From positions 1 through 35,927 of the forward strand of contig CADASF010000017.1 of assembly GCA_902790465.1 (NCBI GenBank): DNA of 35,927 bases. The letters are read 5' to 3'. Source of the DNA: an uncultured bacterium. GTDB taxonomy: Bacteria; Vulcanimicrobiota; CADAWZ01. Shown here piece after piece: positions 9,624-16,670 of the stretch. Each line of letters starts with the position of its first letter. The stretch's first letter is position 1. The notes under the pieces are model-generated. The model saw nothing but the letters and a program-made list of their open reading frames with translations. It was not told where the DNA came from and made no database searches. Made by a program: the position numbers and the translations under genes.

Positions 9624-10361
9624 ATGAAAAAAATTCTCATAGCAGAAACAAATGCACTTATAAAAGATATTCTTGCAACAGCATTTACAGATCTGCAGGG
9701 TTTTGAAGGAGAAGTGATCTTTGCTGATACACCAGACGAAGCGTTAAATCTAATAAAAAATCAATCTCCAGACATATTTCTAATTTCGGATGGAGAAGAA
9801 TTTGATGACATTGAAACAATTTACAACAATGCAAGAAAAACCGCTTCAAATATTCCATTTGTAATTTTATATACTTTAGGTAAATCGGTCGATTATATAG
9901 ATACTGAAAATCCTGAAGTTATAAATATACTTCTGAAAAAGCCTTTCAGTGTCATAAAACTATTGGGAATAATAAAAGGATTATCAGAAGGAAGAATAAA
10001 TGAAATAGAACTCATAGAAGAACCTTTTGACAAAGAGTCATTTATAAAGGAAGCTATAAAATCAGGGCGTCTAAATGTTCCTGAAATTTTGAGAGACAAA
10101 GAAGAATTTGCAGGATTACTTCCAGATGAACTATATACTAAAAAAGAAGATAATTCCCCAAAAATCGAACTTGATGAGCAACCCCAAAAAGAAGTAGAAG
10201 AAGAACCCAAAAAAGAAGAAAAGCCAAATCTCTTTTTAAATTTTGAACGCAATTTCACAAATAAAAAAGAACCTGAAAAAACTAATCAAGAGACAGAATC
10301 TTCACAGTCAGGAAATGTATTTTTAAGTGCAATGAAATCTCTTGATGATTGGGATGAATAA
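9624..10361 (+). CDS. Receiver-domain (CheY-like) protein with acidic C-terminal tail
   Basis: Residues 1-125 look like a response-regulator receiver: KKILIAETNALIKDIL (strand 1 and helix 1), a candidate phospho-acceptor Asp56 at the end of strand 3 (PDIFLISDGEEF), and the Lys-Pro of strand 5 at KKPF (105-108). The usual acidic pair after strand 1 is reduced to Glu8-Thr9, so metal binding and phosphorylation may be weakened. There is no DNA-binding output domain. Residues 125-245 are charged and probably disordered (many Glu and Lys), ending in a short motif FLSAMKSLDDWDE that may be a docking peptide. Translation probably depends on the structured leader upstream. The stop overlaps a possible upstream cysS start, so it may be co-transcribed with cysS and rlmB. 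Partner kinase unknown. Confidence 0.7.
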   Translation: MKKILIAETNALIKDILATAFTDLQGFEGEVIFADTPDEALNLIKNQSPDIFLISDGEEFDDIETIYNNARKTASNIPFVILYTLGKSVDYIDTENPEVINILLKKPFSVIKLLGIIKGLSEGRINEIELIEEPFDKESFIKEAIKSGRLNVPEILRDKEEFAGLLPDELYTKKEDNSPKIELDEQPQKEVEEEPKKEEKPNLFLNFERNFTNKKEPEKTNQETESSQSGNVFLSAMKSLDDWDE

Positions 10362-10371
10362 AAATTCAATT

Positions 10372-11808
10372 ATGAAGATATCATTTTACAACACATTGAC
10401 AAAAAAAATAGAAGAATTTAAGCCAATAAAAGAAGGGCATGTAAATTTATATACTTGTGGACCAACAGTATATAACTTTGCACATATTGGCAATTTGAGA
10501 TCATATTGTGCAGAAGACCTTCTAAAAAGAACATTGACATATTTTGGCTACAAAGTAAAACATGTCATGAACATCACGGATGTTGAAGACAAGATAATAA
10601 AAGGCTGTATAAAAGAAAAGAAAACAGCAAAAGATTTTACAACTCCATACATAAACGCATTCATGGAAGATATAACATCCATGAACATGATAAAAGCTGA
10701 CATCTATCCAAAAGCATCTGAACATATTGATGAAATTGTAAAAATAATAAAAGTTCTTCTCGCCAAAGGTATAGCTTACAAAGGTGAAGACGGAAGCTAT
10801 TATTTTTCCATTGAAAAATTTCCAAAATATGGTCAGCTTATAAATCTCGAAAGAGATGAGATGAAAATCGGTGTCAGAATCAATAATGACGAATATGGCA
10901 AAGACAGAGCTTGTGATTTCGCACTTTGGAAGGCATGGGATGAAAAAGACGGCGATGTATTTTGGGAGACTGAACTTGGAAAAGGTCGCCCTGGTTGGCA
11001 TATTGAATGTACAGCCATGAGCCTGAAATATTTGGGAGATACATTTGACATACACATGGGCGGTGTTGACAATATATTTCCACACCATGAAAATGAAATA
11101 GCACAATCAGAAGCATATACAGACAAAAAATTTGTAAATTATTGGATTCACTGTGAACATCTTCTTTCAGAAGGTCAAAAAATGAGCAAATCTCTCGGCA
11201 ATTTTTATACATTGAGAGACCTAAGTCATGGCAAAAATCAAGTTGGTAAAAAATTCAGTCCAGAAGCTCTAAGGTATTTTTACATATCAAACCATTACAG
11301 AGCAAAGCTAAATTTCACATTAGCAGGTCTTGAATCGGCAGAAAAGACACTTGAAGGGCTTAGATCATTCGTCAAAAGAATGAGAAATGTCGATCTCGAA
11401 AAGTCAGAAAATGACGAAGAGGTCATGGTCAAAATTGAAGAGACAAAATCTAAATTTGAAGAGAAAATTGCAGAAGATCTCAATACACCTCAAGCGATTG
11501 CAACTATATTTACAATGATAAATAAGGTAAATACGCTAGATAGTCATGGTCAAATTTCAAAAAAAGTTGCTCAAAAAATAATCGATTTTCTCAAAAAAAT
11601 AGATGAAATACTCGGTGTAAATATCGTAATTGAAAACGAAGAAACAGAAATTTTGCCAGAAGAAATAGAAAAATTGATTGAAGAAAGACAACAGGCAAGA
11701 AAAGCTAAAAACTTTGTAAGAGCAGATGAAATACGCAATATCTTGGCTAATAAAGGCATTATTCTCCAAGATACACCCAAAGGAGTGTCATGGTCAATAA
11801 AGAAATAA
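10372..11808 (+). CDS. cysS: Cysteinyl-tRNA synthetase
   Basis: This 478-residue class I aminoacyl-tRNA synthetase charges tRNA-Cys. Visible are the zinc-ligand Cys29 in [11 protein letters not shown], the HIGH signature as HIGN (38-41), the WHIECTAM and [11 protein letters not shown] zinc and active-site segments, and the KMSKS loop as KMSKSLGN. I chose the ATG at 10372 because [19 protein letters not shown] aligns with the normal N-terminus of the family. In-frame ATGs at 10342 and 10354 would add 10 or 6 unusual residues, and the one at 10354 overlaps the preceding stop as ATGAATAA. The 3' end overlaps rlmB by 19 nt. cysS followed by rlmB is a familiar arrangement, for example in Firmicutes, but the intervening mrnC gene found there is absent. 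Confidence 0.95.
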   Translation: MKISFYNTLTKKIEEFKPIKEGHVNLYTCGPTVYNFAHIGNLRSYCAEDLLKRTLTYFGYKVKHVMNITDVEDKIIKGCIKEKKTAKDFTTPYINAFMEDITSMNMIKADIYPKASEHIDEIVKIIKVLLAKGIAYKGEDGSYYFSIEKFPKYGQLINLERDEMKIGVRINNDEYGKDRACDFALWKAWDEKDGDVFWETELGKGRPGWHIECTAMSLKYLGDTFDIHMGGVDNIFPHHENEIAQSEAYTDKKFVNYWIHCEHLLSEGQKMSKSLGNFYTLRDLSHGKNQVGKKFSPEALRYFYISNHYRAKLNFTLAGLESAEKTLEGLRSFVKRMRNVDLEKSENDEEVMVKIEETKSKFEEKIAEDLNTPQAIATIFTMINKVNTLDSHGQISKKVAQKIIDFLKKIDEILGVNIVIENEETEILPEEIEKLIEERQQARKAKNFVRADEIRNILANKGIILQDTPKGVSWSIKK

Positions 11809-12536
11809 TTTACGGCAGAAATTCAGTTCTCGAAGCATTAAAATCGCCAAGAATAACAGCAGAAAAACTGTATATTCCACAGACGGAAGTCGATCCAGCA
11901 CTTGCAAAGATAAGAAGGCTTGCTGAGAGTATGGGGATTCCATGTAAATCAGCAGACAAAAAGAAACTCGACGACATGGCAAAAAATGGCAACCATCAAG
12001 GCGTTGTTCTCAAAGTGGCAGTGAGATCTTATACAACTTATGAAGACCTTCTTGCAATTCCCCAAAAAAAGAACGAAACACCATTCTTTTTGGGTTGTTT
12101 CCAAGTACAAGACCCACACAATTTAGGGGCATTGATAAGGACAGCAGACGGAGCTGGAGTTCATGGCATATTGATCCCCAAAAATAAATCTGTTGGATTG
12201 ACAGGAGCTGTTTCCAAAACGGCTTCAGGAGCAGATGCCTATGTGCCTGTGTGCAGAGTTGATAATCTATATGAGACGATCCTCGACATGAAAAAAAGAG
12301 GCATTATTATAATAGGTTCATGTCCATTTAAAGAGGCAGATTGTATTTCATACAGAGAGGCAGATTATTCAAAACCTATATGTATATTAATTGGTGCAGA
12401 AGGAAGAGGACTTGACAAAAGGCTTTTGAGTACATGTGATGTAAAAGTTCATATCCCATTAAAAGGAAGTGTTGAGTCATTAAATGCCTCTGTGGCAGGC
12501 GGATTGCTGATGTACGAAGCTATGAATTCAAGATAA
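11790..12536 (+). CDS. rlmB: SpoU/TrmH-family 23S rRNA (guanosine-2'-O-)-methyltransferase, RlmB type
   Basis: This 248-residue SPOUT-class methyltransferase has an N-terminal substrate-binding domain ([14 protein letters not shown]) and the three SpoU motifs: motif 1 around NLGALIRTADGAGVHGILI, motif 2 ILIGAEGRGLD and motif 3 IPLKGSVESLNASVAGGLL. These form the trefoil-knot SAM site. The best match is RlmB, which methylates G2251 of 23S rRNA in E. coli; target specificity cannot be read from sequence. The start at 11790 lies inside cysS and has a good Shine-Dalgarno (AAAGGAG, about 4 nt upstream). Last gene of the plus-strand run, followed by a strong hairpin terminator. Confidence 0.88.
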   Translation: MVNKEIIYGRNSVLEALKSPRITAEKLYIPQTEVDPALAKIRRLAESMGIPCKSADKKKLDDMAKNGNHQGVVLKVAVRSYTTYEDLLAIPQKKNETPFFLGCFQVQDPHNLGALIRTADGAGVHGILIPKNKSVGLTGAVSKTASGADAYVPVCRVDNLYETILDMKKRGIIIIGSCPFKEADCISYREADYSKPICILIGAEGRGLDKRLLSTCDVKVHIPLKGSVESLNASVAGGLLMYEAMNSR

Positions 12537-12545
12537 TAGTCATGC

Positions 12546-12583
12546 AAAAACAGCCCCGAAAAATATTTTTCGAGGCTGTTTTT
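12546..12583. terminator. Bidirectional terminator between rlmB and the pseudopilin pair
   Basis: AAAAACAGCC (12546-12555) pairs with GGCTGTTTTT (12574-12583), with further A/T pairing inside. A-run and T-run flanks allow use from both strands. Confidence 0.88.
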
Positions 12584-12592
12584 ATTTGTATA

Positions 12593-13552
12593 TTAATTAT
12601 TTAATGGAGCTACTGTAGAACTTACCTGAAGACAATAATCATCCAAATTCTCTTTTTTATCATTTATGACAGTTGCTGTAGAAGTACCCTTAATACCTGC
12701 ATAAAAATCATCTACTGAATTGCCAACTTCCAATGTTTTTGGTTTTGATTTATTGAGATTAGGCTTAAATATCTTTATATAATATGAGACAGTATAAGCA
12801 TTATTTTTATTAGCACTAAAAGCCAATATATTTTTTGACAAAATCTTGTCAAAAGGCGATTTTGAAGAATTTACACTACTTAAAGTCTTTGAAGACAAAG
12901 ATGTTAATATTGAATCACTCCATGAATCGTTCAAATTAGTTATAACCACACTAGGCAATGAAGGTCCCTTATACCACTTTTTTATTAAATATCTATGCGG
13001 ACAAATGTCACTGTCATTAGTTGCTCCAAAAATATCTTCACAAAGTGAACATGATGACTGTTTAGCAACAAAATATGCAACAAAAAAATTATTGTTAAAT
13101 TCTGGTATATGATTTACCTTGTCATCAGTAGATGTTCCCCCACCTGTACTACCTGTACCAGTATTAGTAGATGTATCAAGTTTCAAAGAATAATCAAATT
13201 CATTTTCCCAAATAGTATATGTCTCTGTATTGGTATTTAAGGATTTATAACTTGCATAAGAAGGACATACTATATATCCATTACCTTTATAATCCGTTTT
13301 TAAATCATCACACTTAATACCAGAGATATTAGAATTTCGAATAGAATTATTTATATCTAAAACAGCTTTTGTCATCTCTCTCTCAGCTTCTGTTTTTCCA
13401 TCTACTTCTTTCCAAGATTTCAAACCAACATTTAAAATCACACCTAATACAATAGATATCAATGAAAAAACCATTATAGAGACAATGAGTTCAATTAATG
13501 TAAAGCCATTCTTTTTAATTTTTCTGCTCATTTTTATCATCTTTCTATACAT
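12593..13552 (-). CDS. Pseudopilin, GspJ/PulJ-like, with Cys-rich insert
   Basis: The 319-residue protein starts with a class III (prepilin-type) signal: a short basic leader, then G|FTLIELIVS with the Glu at +5, and a hydrophobic helix that would form the pilin core after prepilin peptidase cleavage and N-methylation. The C-terminal domain is large for a minor pseudopilin and low in similarity to anything I know. It holds a compact cluster CSLCEDIFGATNDSDICPHRY whose CxxC...CxH spacing could bind zinc or form a disulfide. The gene overlaps the upstream pseudopilin by 8 nt, so the two are co-translated. A Gly/Thr/Ser linker (TGTGSTGGGTSTDD) sits mid-protein. Role: probably a minor component of a type II secretion or type IV pilus-like machine; the ATPase and secretin are not in the window. 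Confidence 0.75.
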   Translation of the reverse strand: MYRKMIKMSRKIKKNGFTLIELIVSIMVFSLISIVLGVILNVGLKSWKEVDGKTEAEREMTKAVLDINNSIRNSNISGIKCDDLKTDYKGNGYIVCPSYASYKSLNTNTETYTIWENEFDYSLKLDTSTNTGTGSTGGGTSTDDKVNHIPEFNNNFFVAYFVAKQSSCSLCEDIFGATNDSDICPHRYLIKKWYKGPSLPSVVITNLNDSWSDSILTSLSSKTLSSVNSSKSPFDKILSKNILAFSANKNNAYTVSYYIKIFKPNLNKSKPKTLEVGNSVDDFYAGIKGTSTATVINDKKENLDDYCLQVSSTVAPLNN

Positions 13553-14168
13553 CTTTAGAAATAATGCGAGATAATCTCACAAATTTATATCCTTCATTTA
13601 AATTAGTTGTCATTCCTTTAAACTCTGCTAAATCTTTTAAATCAGAATCACTAATATATACATCTTTTACACTTTCAAATTTATTTTTTAGTCTATTTAA
13701 AAATTGCATATTATTTGCAACATTGACAGAAGATGTCGTTGTACTATTACCAGCTCCATCAGTAGTCGAAGTTGTTACAACATCTCCAGCCCACCAAAAG
13801 ACCAAAACATCTACAAAAAACAGCTCCATATCAATAGGGGTTGAATAATTATTTCCAGATATTGCAGATATCTTTACAAGCCAATAATAATCACTTTTTC
13901 CATTTCTTTCTCTTCCTATTAAAATATAAGGATGCTCAGGCGTAATAGGTAAATCTGTTATTTGTTTTCTCAAGTCACTGTTTTTATCACCTGCAACTTC
14001 ATTCAATTTACTTTCTGCTACCTGTGAAGCAATAGTTATATCAACACCTTTTGCAGATACCGTCATCATATAGCTATAAAATATTATCACCATAACTATA
14101 ACTAAAGATATTATCGCTATCGAAAATAAAACTTCTATTATTGAAAAACCTTTTTTATTTCTATTCAT
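13545..14168 (-). CDS. Pseudopilin, GspI/GspV-like prepilin-type protein
   Basis: A 207-residue protein with a clear prepilin signal: MNRNKKG|FSIIEVLFS, Glu at +5, followed by a hydrophobic helix to about residue 33. The rest is an uncharacterised globular domain with a Ser/Thr-rich loop (TTSTTDGAGNSTTTSS). It is the first gene of a two-gene minus-strand unit with the next pseudopilin, and is divergent from the secreted EF-hand protein at 14402. Minor pseudopilin of a type II/IV filament machine by signal sequence; subtype assignment is tentative. Confidence 0.75.
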   Translation of the reverse strand: MNRNKKGFSIIEVLFSIAIISLVIVMVIIFYSYMMTVSAKGVDITIASQVAESKLNEVAGDKNSDLRKQITDLPITPEHPYILIGRERNGKSDYYWLVKISAISGNNYSTPIDMELFFVDVLVFWWAGDVVTTSTTDGAGNSTTTSSVNVANNMQFLNRLKNKFESVKDVYISDSDLKDLAEFKGMTTNLNEGYKFVRLSRIISKDV

Positions 14169-14230
14169 TTATTAAACCTATACTATCTATGTATTTAATA
14201 TATTTAACGGTATAATTATATAATATATTT

Positions 14231-14251
14231 CAAATTAAGTCAAATTAAGTC
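14231..14251. repeat. Short tandem repeat in a divergent promoter region
   Basis: Two 10-nt units TCAAATTAAG stand side by side and a third partial unit follows, in the 233-bp region between divergent genes. It could be a repeated operator half-site, but nothing shows which protein would bind. Confidence 0.4.
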
Positions 14252-14326
14252 AAAATTGAAAATAAATGAAATATAAAAAAGACATAACCGTAATAAAATA
14301 TTCATATTTTGTTAACAAGTATTTTT

Positions 14327-14401
14327 TATAATAAAGCCAGAAACAAAACAGGAAACAATACCTGTAAAAATATATAAAAAATTACAAAGGAGAATAAAAT
14401 T
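14327..14401 (+). promoter_or_regulatory. Promoter -10, leader hairpin and strong RBS of the secreted protein gene
   Basis: A consensus TATAAT lies at 14327-14332 with no good -35. The leader contains a small hairpin ACAGG-(8 nt)-CCTGT at about 14348-14365 and ends in a strong Shine-Dalgarno AAAGGAG 9 nt before the ATG. The combination suggests a well-expressed gene. Confidence 0.5.
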
Positions 14402-15622
14402 ATGAAGAGACTCGTATCATTGGCACTCGCTGGAGTTTGTGCATTAGCATTTGTAGCAGCATCAGATGCAGCAACAACAATAAGACAAGGTAACAAGATT
14501 GTAAATACAACAACAAAAGAAACAACAACTTGGAAAGTTAACGGAAAAGATGTAGACCATCAGTCAACAGTATATGCAAATACAGCATCAAATAGCTATT
14601 CTTGGAAGAGTGGCGGTTGGATTCTTGATTACATCTATTCAAAAGATATCACAAGATCATCAGTAGTATTTGAAAACCTTAAAAAAGCATTGAACAATCC
14701 ATATTCAGACCTCGTTCCTTCAATCGTTGGTGAACAAACAACAGTTGGTCTTCATGAAGTAAAAGTTAGACAACAAGGTGATGACAGTCTTAATGCATAT
14801 TCAAGTGCAGATTGGACAAATGTTGCTTCAGTAGCAAACAATGTAATCCCTGGCAGATGTGCAAGAATGGATGGAGCACAAGATGCAGGTGGTGTAGATA
14901 CAGATGCAGTTGAAGAAGAAGCTGAAGAACGTGAAACAGGATTAGATGATGCTATATCAACAGATAGCAAGAGCTTTGTCTCACATCTTGGAACACAAAC
15001 AAATGATAATGTATCATTCAAAGTAGTTGATGGACAGCTTATTGAAATACATGATGTAACTTTGACATATCTCTCAGAAAAAACAACAATCGTTTCAGTT
15101 AGCCAGAATAAATATGTATCTCCACTCGTTCTTGATATGACAGGCAATGGCGTACTCCAAGCTTCAAACGGTCAGAATATGCCAGGACATCCAGTAGTAA
15201 AAACAAATATGGTTCTTGCAGATTTCTACGGTGATGGCTTTGAAATCGGTATGGAATGGGTTGGTCCACAAGATGGTCTTCTCGTAGCTCCAAAAGCAGA
15301 TGGTTCAGTTGATATGAGCAGCCTCTTTGGTACAGCTGGCGGATATGAAACAGGATATGAAAAACTTTCTCTCTATGACAACAACAACGATGGTTTAGTC
15401 AATGGTGAAGAACTTGTTGGTCTCTCAGTATGGCAGGATGCAAACGGAAATGGTGTTGCAGATGCAGGAGAAGTTAAAACAGTACAAGAACTCGGAATCA
15501 CAGAGATTTCTCTCAATGCCAATGCACAGTTTGTAAGCTCATTCACAATGAATGGCAAAACAAACAAGATGTGGGATTGGTGGCCAAATGCAGTTGAAGT
15601 CGTAAAACTTTCAGCAAAATAA
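14402..15622 (+). CDS. Secreted protein with RTX-associated calcium-binding (EF-hand-like) domain
   Basis: The 406-residue protein starts with a Sec signal peptide (MKRLVSLALAGVCALAFVAA, probable cleavage near ASDA|A). Residues about 240-395 match the domain found in large RTX-type calcium-binding proteins: PLVLDMTGNGV, then a D-F-x-G-D-G-F segment, W-V-G-P-Q-D-G-L-L, an S-L-F-G segment, and two EF-hand-like loops DNNNDGLVNGEE and DANGNGVADAGE, followed by ELGITEISLN. Here the domain stands alone after a unique N-terminal half, with no nonapeptide RTX repeats. Codon use is more regular and GC slightly higher than in neighbouring genes, and the strong RBS agrees with high expression. It is divergent from a pseudopilin pair, so it may be a substrate or surface partner of that machine (inference). 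A strong terminator follows directly. Confidence 0.8.
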   Translation: MKRLVSLALAGVCALAFVAASDAATTIRQGNKIVNTTTKETTTWKVNGKDVDHQSTVYANTASNSYSWKSGGWILDYIYSKDITRSSVVFENLKKALNNPYSDLVPSIVGEQTTVGLHEVKVRQQGDDSLNAYSSADWTNVASVANNVIPGRCARMDGAQDAGGVDTDAVEEEAEERETGLDDAISTDSKSFVSHLGTQTNDNVSFKVVDGQLIEIHDVTLTYLSEKTTIVSVSQNKYVSPLVLDMTGNGVLQASNGQNMPGHPVVKTNMVLADFYGDGFEIGMEWVGPQDGLLVAPKADGSVDMSSLFGTAGGYETGYEKLSLYDNNNDGLVNGEELVGLSVWQDANGNGVADAGEVKTVQELGITEISLNANAQFVSSFTMNGKTNKMWDWWPNAVEVVKLSAK

Positions 15623-15646
15623 GCCAAATGTAAATAGATAAGTTCG

Positions 15647-15677
15647 AGTGGCTTTGAATTAAATTCAAAGCCACTTT
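15647..15677 (+). terminator. Rho-independent terminator of the secreted protein gene
   Basis: AGTGGCTTTGAATT (15647-15660) is complementary to 15662-15675; with a realistic loop about 12 bp form, followed by TTTTTC. Confidence 0.9.
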
Positions 15678-15837
15678 TTCTATTTCTTATAAATATATAT
15701 CCGTTTTCTTTATCCTCTATATATCCCCTATTACGAGTGTATGCAAAAAAGTCTGTAAATAAAAAATATTGAAAAATAGTAGTAAATATAAGGTTCTTCT
15801 ATGTTACAATAAAATAAATTGTAAAAAAATAGGAGAA

Positions 15838-16104
15838 CTAAAAAAAAAAAGAAAGAAGTCCATCATGTTCGAATGACAGATGGAAAACGCAAAATCATCG
15901 CTCAGCTCTTGGAAGAATATGATATAAAAAAAATGCTAATGTGATATTCACGAAGCATTGAAAGATTTATTAGGTGGAACATTAGAGGAAATGTTGGAAG
16001 CTGAAATGGAAAATTATTTAACATATCCTAAATATGCTCGCTCTTCCTCTAAAAACGCTCGCAATGGTTATAAGCAGAAAGAAATAAAATCCAGTTTGTG
16101 GTAA
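15838..16104 (+). pseudogene. IS256-family (Mutator-like) transposase, N-terminal remnant
   Basis: Translation in pieces gives KEVHHVRMTDGKRKIIAQL, then LEEYDIK, stop at 15942. After a frame change at 15943 it continues DIHEALKDLLGGTLEEMLEA, EMENYLTYPKYARSS and KNARNGYKQKEIKSS, ending in a stop at 16102-16104. This is the conserved N-terminal region of IS256-family transposases (ALKDLLG...EMLEAEM...Y.KY...RNGY). The start codon after AGGAG has been lost, there is at least one frameshift near an A8 run, and the DDE catalytic core (roughly the last 300 residues) is missing. Non-functional relic of an insertion sequence; its left end probably lies in the A/T-rich stretch from about 15735. Confidence 0.88.
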
Positions 16105-16121
16105 ACTATCTTTTTAGATAT

Positions 16122-16283
16122 TTATAGCAATTTTTATAAATATTAAGAAAATAAAATAATATATTATATTATATTATATTTTACTTTGGTGTGTATGGAA
16201 CGAAATCATGAGCTTGCAAAGGTCTGTAGTGAGTGTATTACACACCAAAGTAAATTTGCACTAATTTTGAAAATTGCTTTAAT
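16122..16283. repeat. Interrupted copy of a small palindrome-ended insertion
   Basis: The left part (about 16122-16154) and right part (16251-16283) together match, on the opposite strand, the small element at 29296-29359. The 28 nt at 16251-16278 are identical to the reverse complement of 29300-29327, and AATATTAAGAAAA (16139-16151) matches the other half. Here the two parts are separated by about 100 bp that include an AT dinucleotide-like run and a hairpin (16180-16254). Confidence 0.65.
16180..16254. repeat. Perfect 16-bp inverted repeat around a 43-nt core
   Basis: TTTACTTTGGTGTGTA at 16180-16195 is the exact reverse complement of 16239-16254. The core has mixed composition unlike the A/T-rich surroundings. 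It is nested inside a copy of another small repeat, so it looks like a tiny non-autonomous insertion or a collapsed element reduced to its ends. Confidence 0.65.
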
Positions 16284-16314
16284 ATTTTAAAATATACAAA
16301 AAAGCCTCTATTTA

Positions 16315-16536
16315 TAAGAGAGAGGTCATTGCGAGGGAGCCGTGCGACCATGGGGCAATCTAAACCGCTTAATTTTAATTTAGTAATTTATTAAATTGAT
16401 CACGCATCTCATTCTAAATAAAGGCGATCGACTCAATTTTTAAGTAAATAATAATTGTACAGGCTTAGATTGCCACGGCTACGCCTCGCAATGACAAAGT
16501 GGCAGTGTACAGGCATATATTGGATAGTTTATAGCA
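16315..16536 (-). repeat. REP-like composite element, copy 1 (full length)
   Basis: About 220 bp, in reverse orientation relative to the copies at 29385 and 35521. Each end carries a REP-like segment GTCATTGCGAGG...GTGGCAATCT, and the two ends are inverted relative to each other. The 35 nt at 16422-16456 are the exact reverse complement of 35601-35635. No coding capacity. Confidence 0.8.
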
Positions 16537-16609
16537 ACTTTTTATTTACTTATTTTTTAAAATTAACTAGCACAACTAGTTAATTTACGAAGATTATATA
16601 AAATACAAA

Positions 16610-16646
16610 TCGGGGCTGTGAAAAACTAGTTTTTTCACAGCCCCGA
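16610..16646. terminator. Bidirectional terminator downstream of the 852-residue PilX-like gene
   Basis: A perfect 16-bp stem (TCGGGGCTGTGAAAAA at 16610-16625 with 16631-16646), loop CTAGT, with T-rich tails. It ends the minus-strand gene whose stop is at 16671. Confidence 0.85.
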
Positions 16647-16670
16647 CTTTTTTTATAACTCTATACTATT

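Noticed and set aside
10342-10371. Upstream in-frame starts for cysS
   Set aside because: They add residues not seen in the family; the family N-terminus fits the ATG at 10372.
10522-11212. Long minus-strand open frames inside cysS
   Set aside because: Shadows of a fully conserved cysteinyl-tRNA synthetase; no RBS or recognisable product.
15838-16104. Intact small regulatory protein reading MTDGKRKIIAQLLEEYDIKK
   Set aside because: The same sequence continues in another frame as the conserved N-terminus of IS256-family transposases, so it is a broken transposase.
16195-16290. 31-codon plus-strand frame beginning MERNHELAKVCSECIT
   Set aside because: It starts inside an inverted-repeat arm and runs across element boundaries, with no Shine-Dalgarno; treated as chance.
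16315-16536. Possible CRISPR or tRNA-like structure because of repeated CATTGCGAGG segments
   Set aside because: The repeats are inverted pairs spread over the chromosome, with no regular spacers or cloverleaf.
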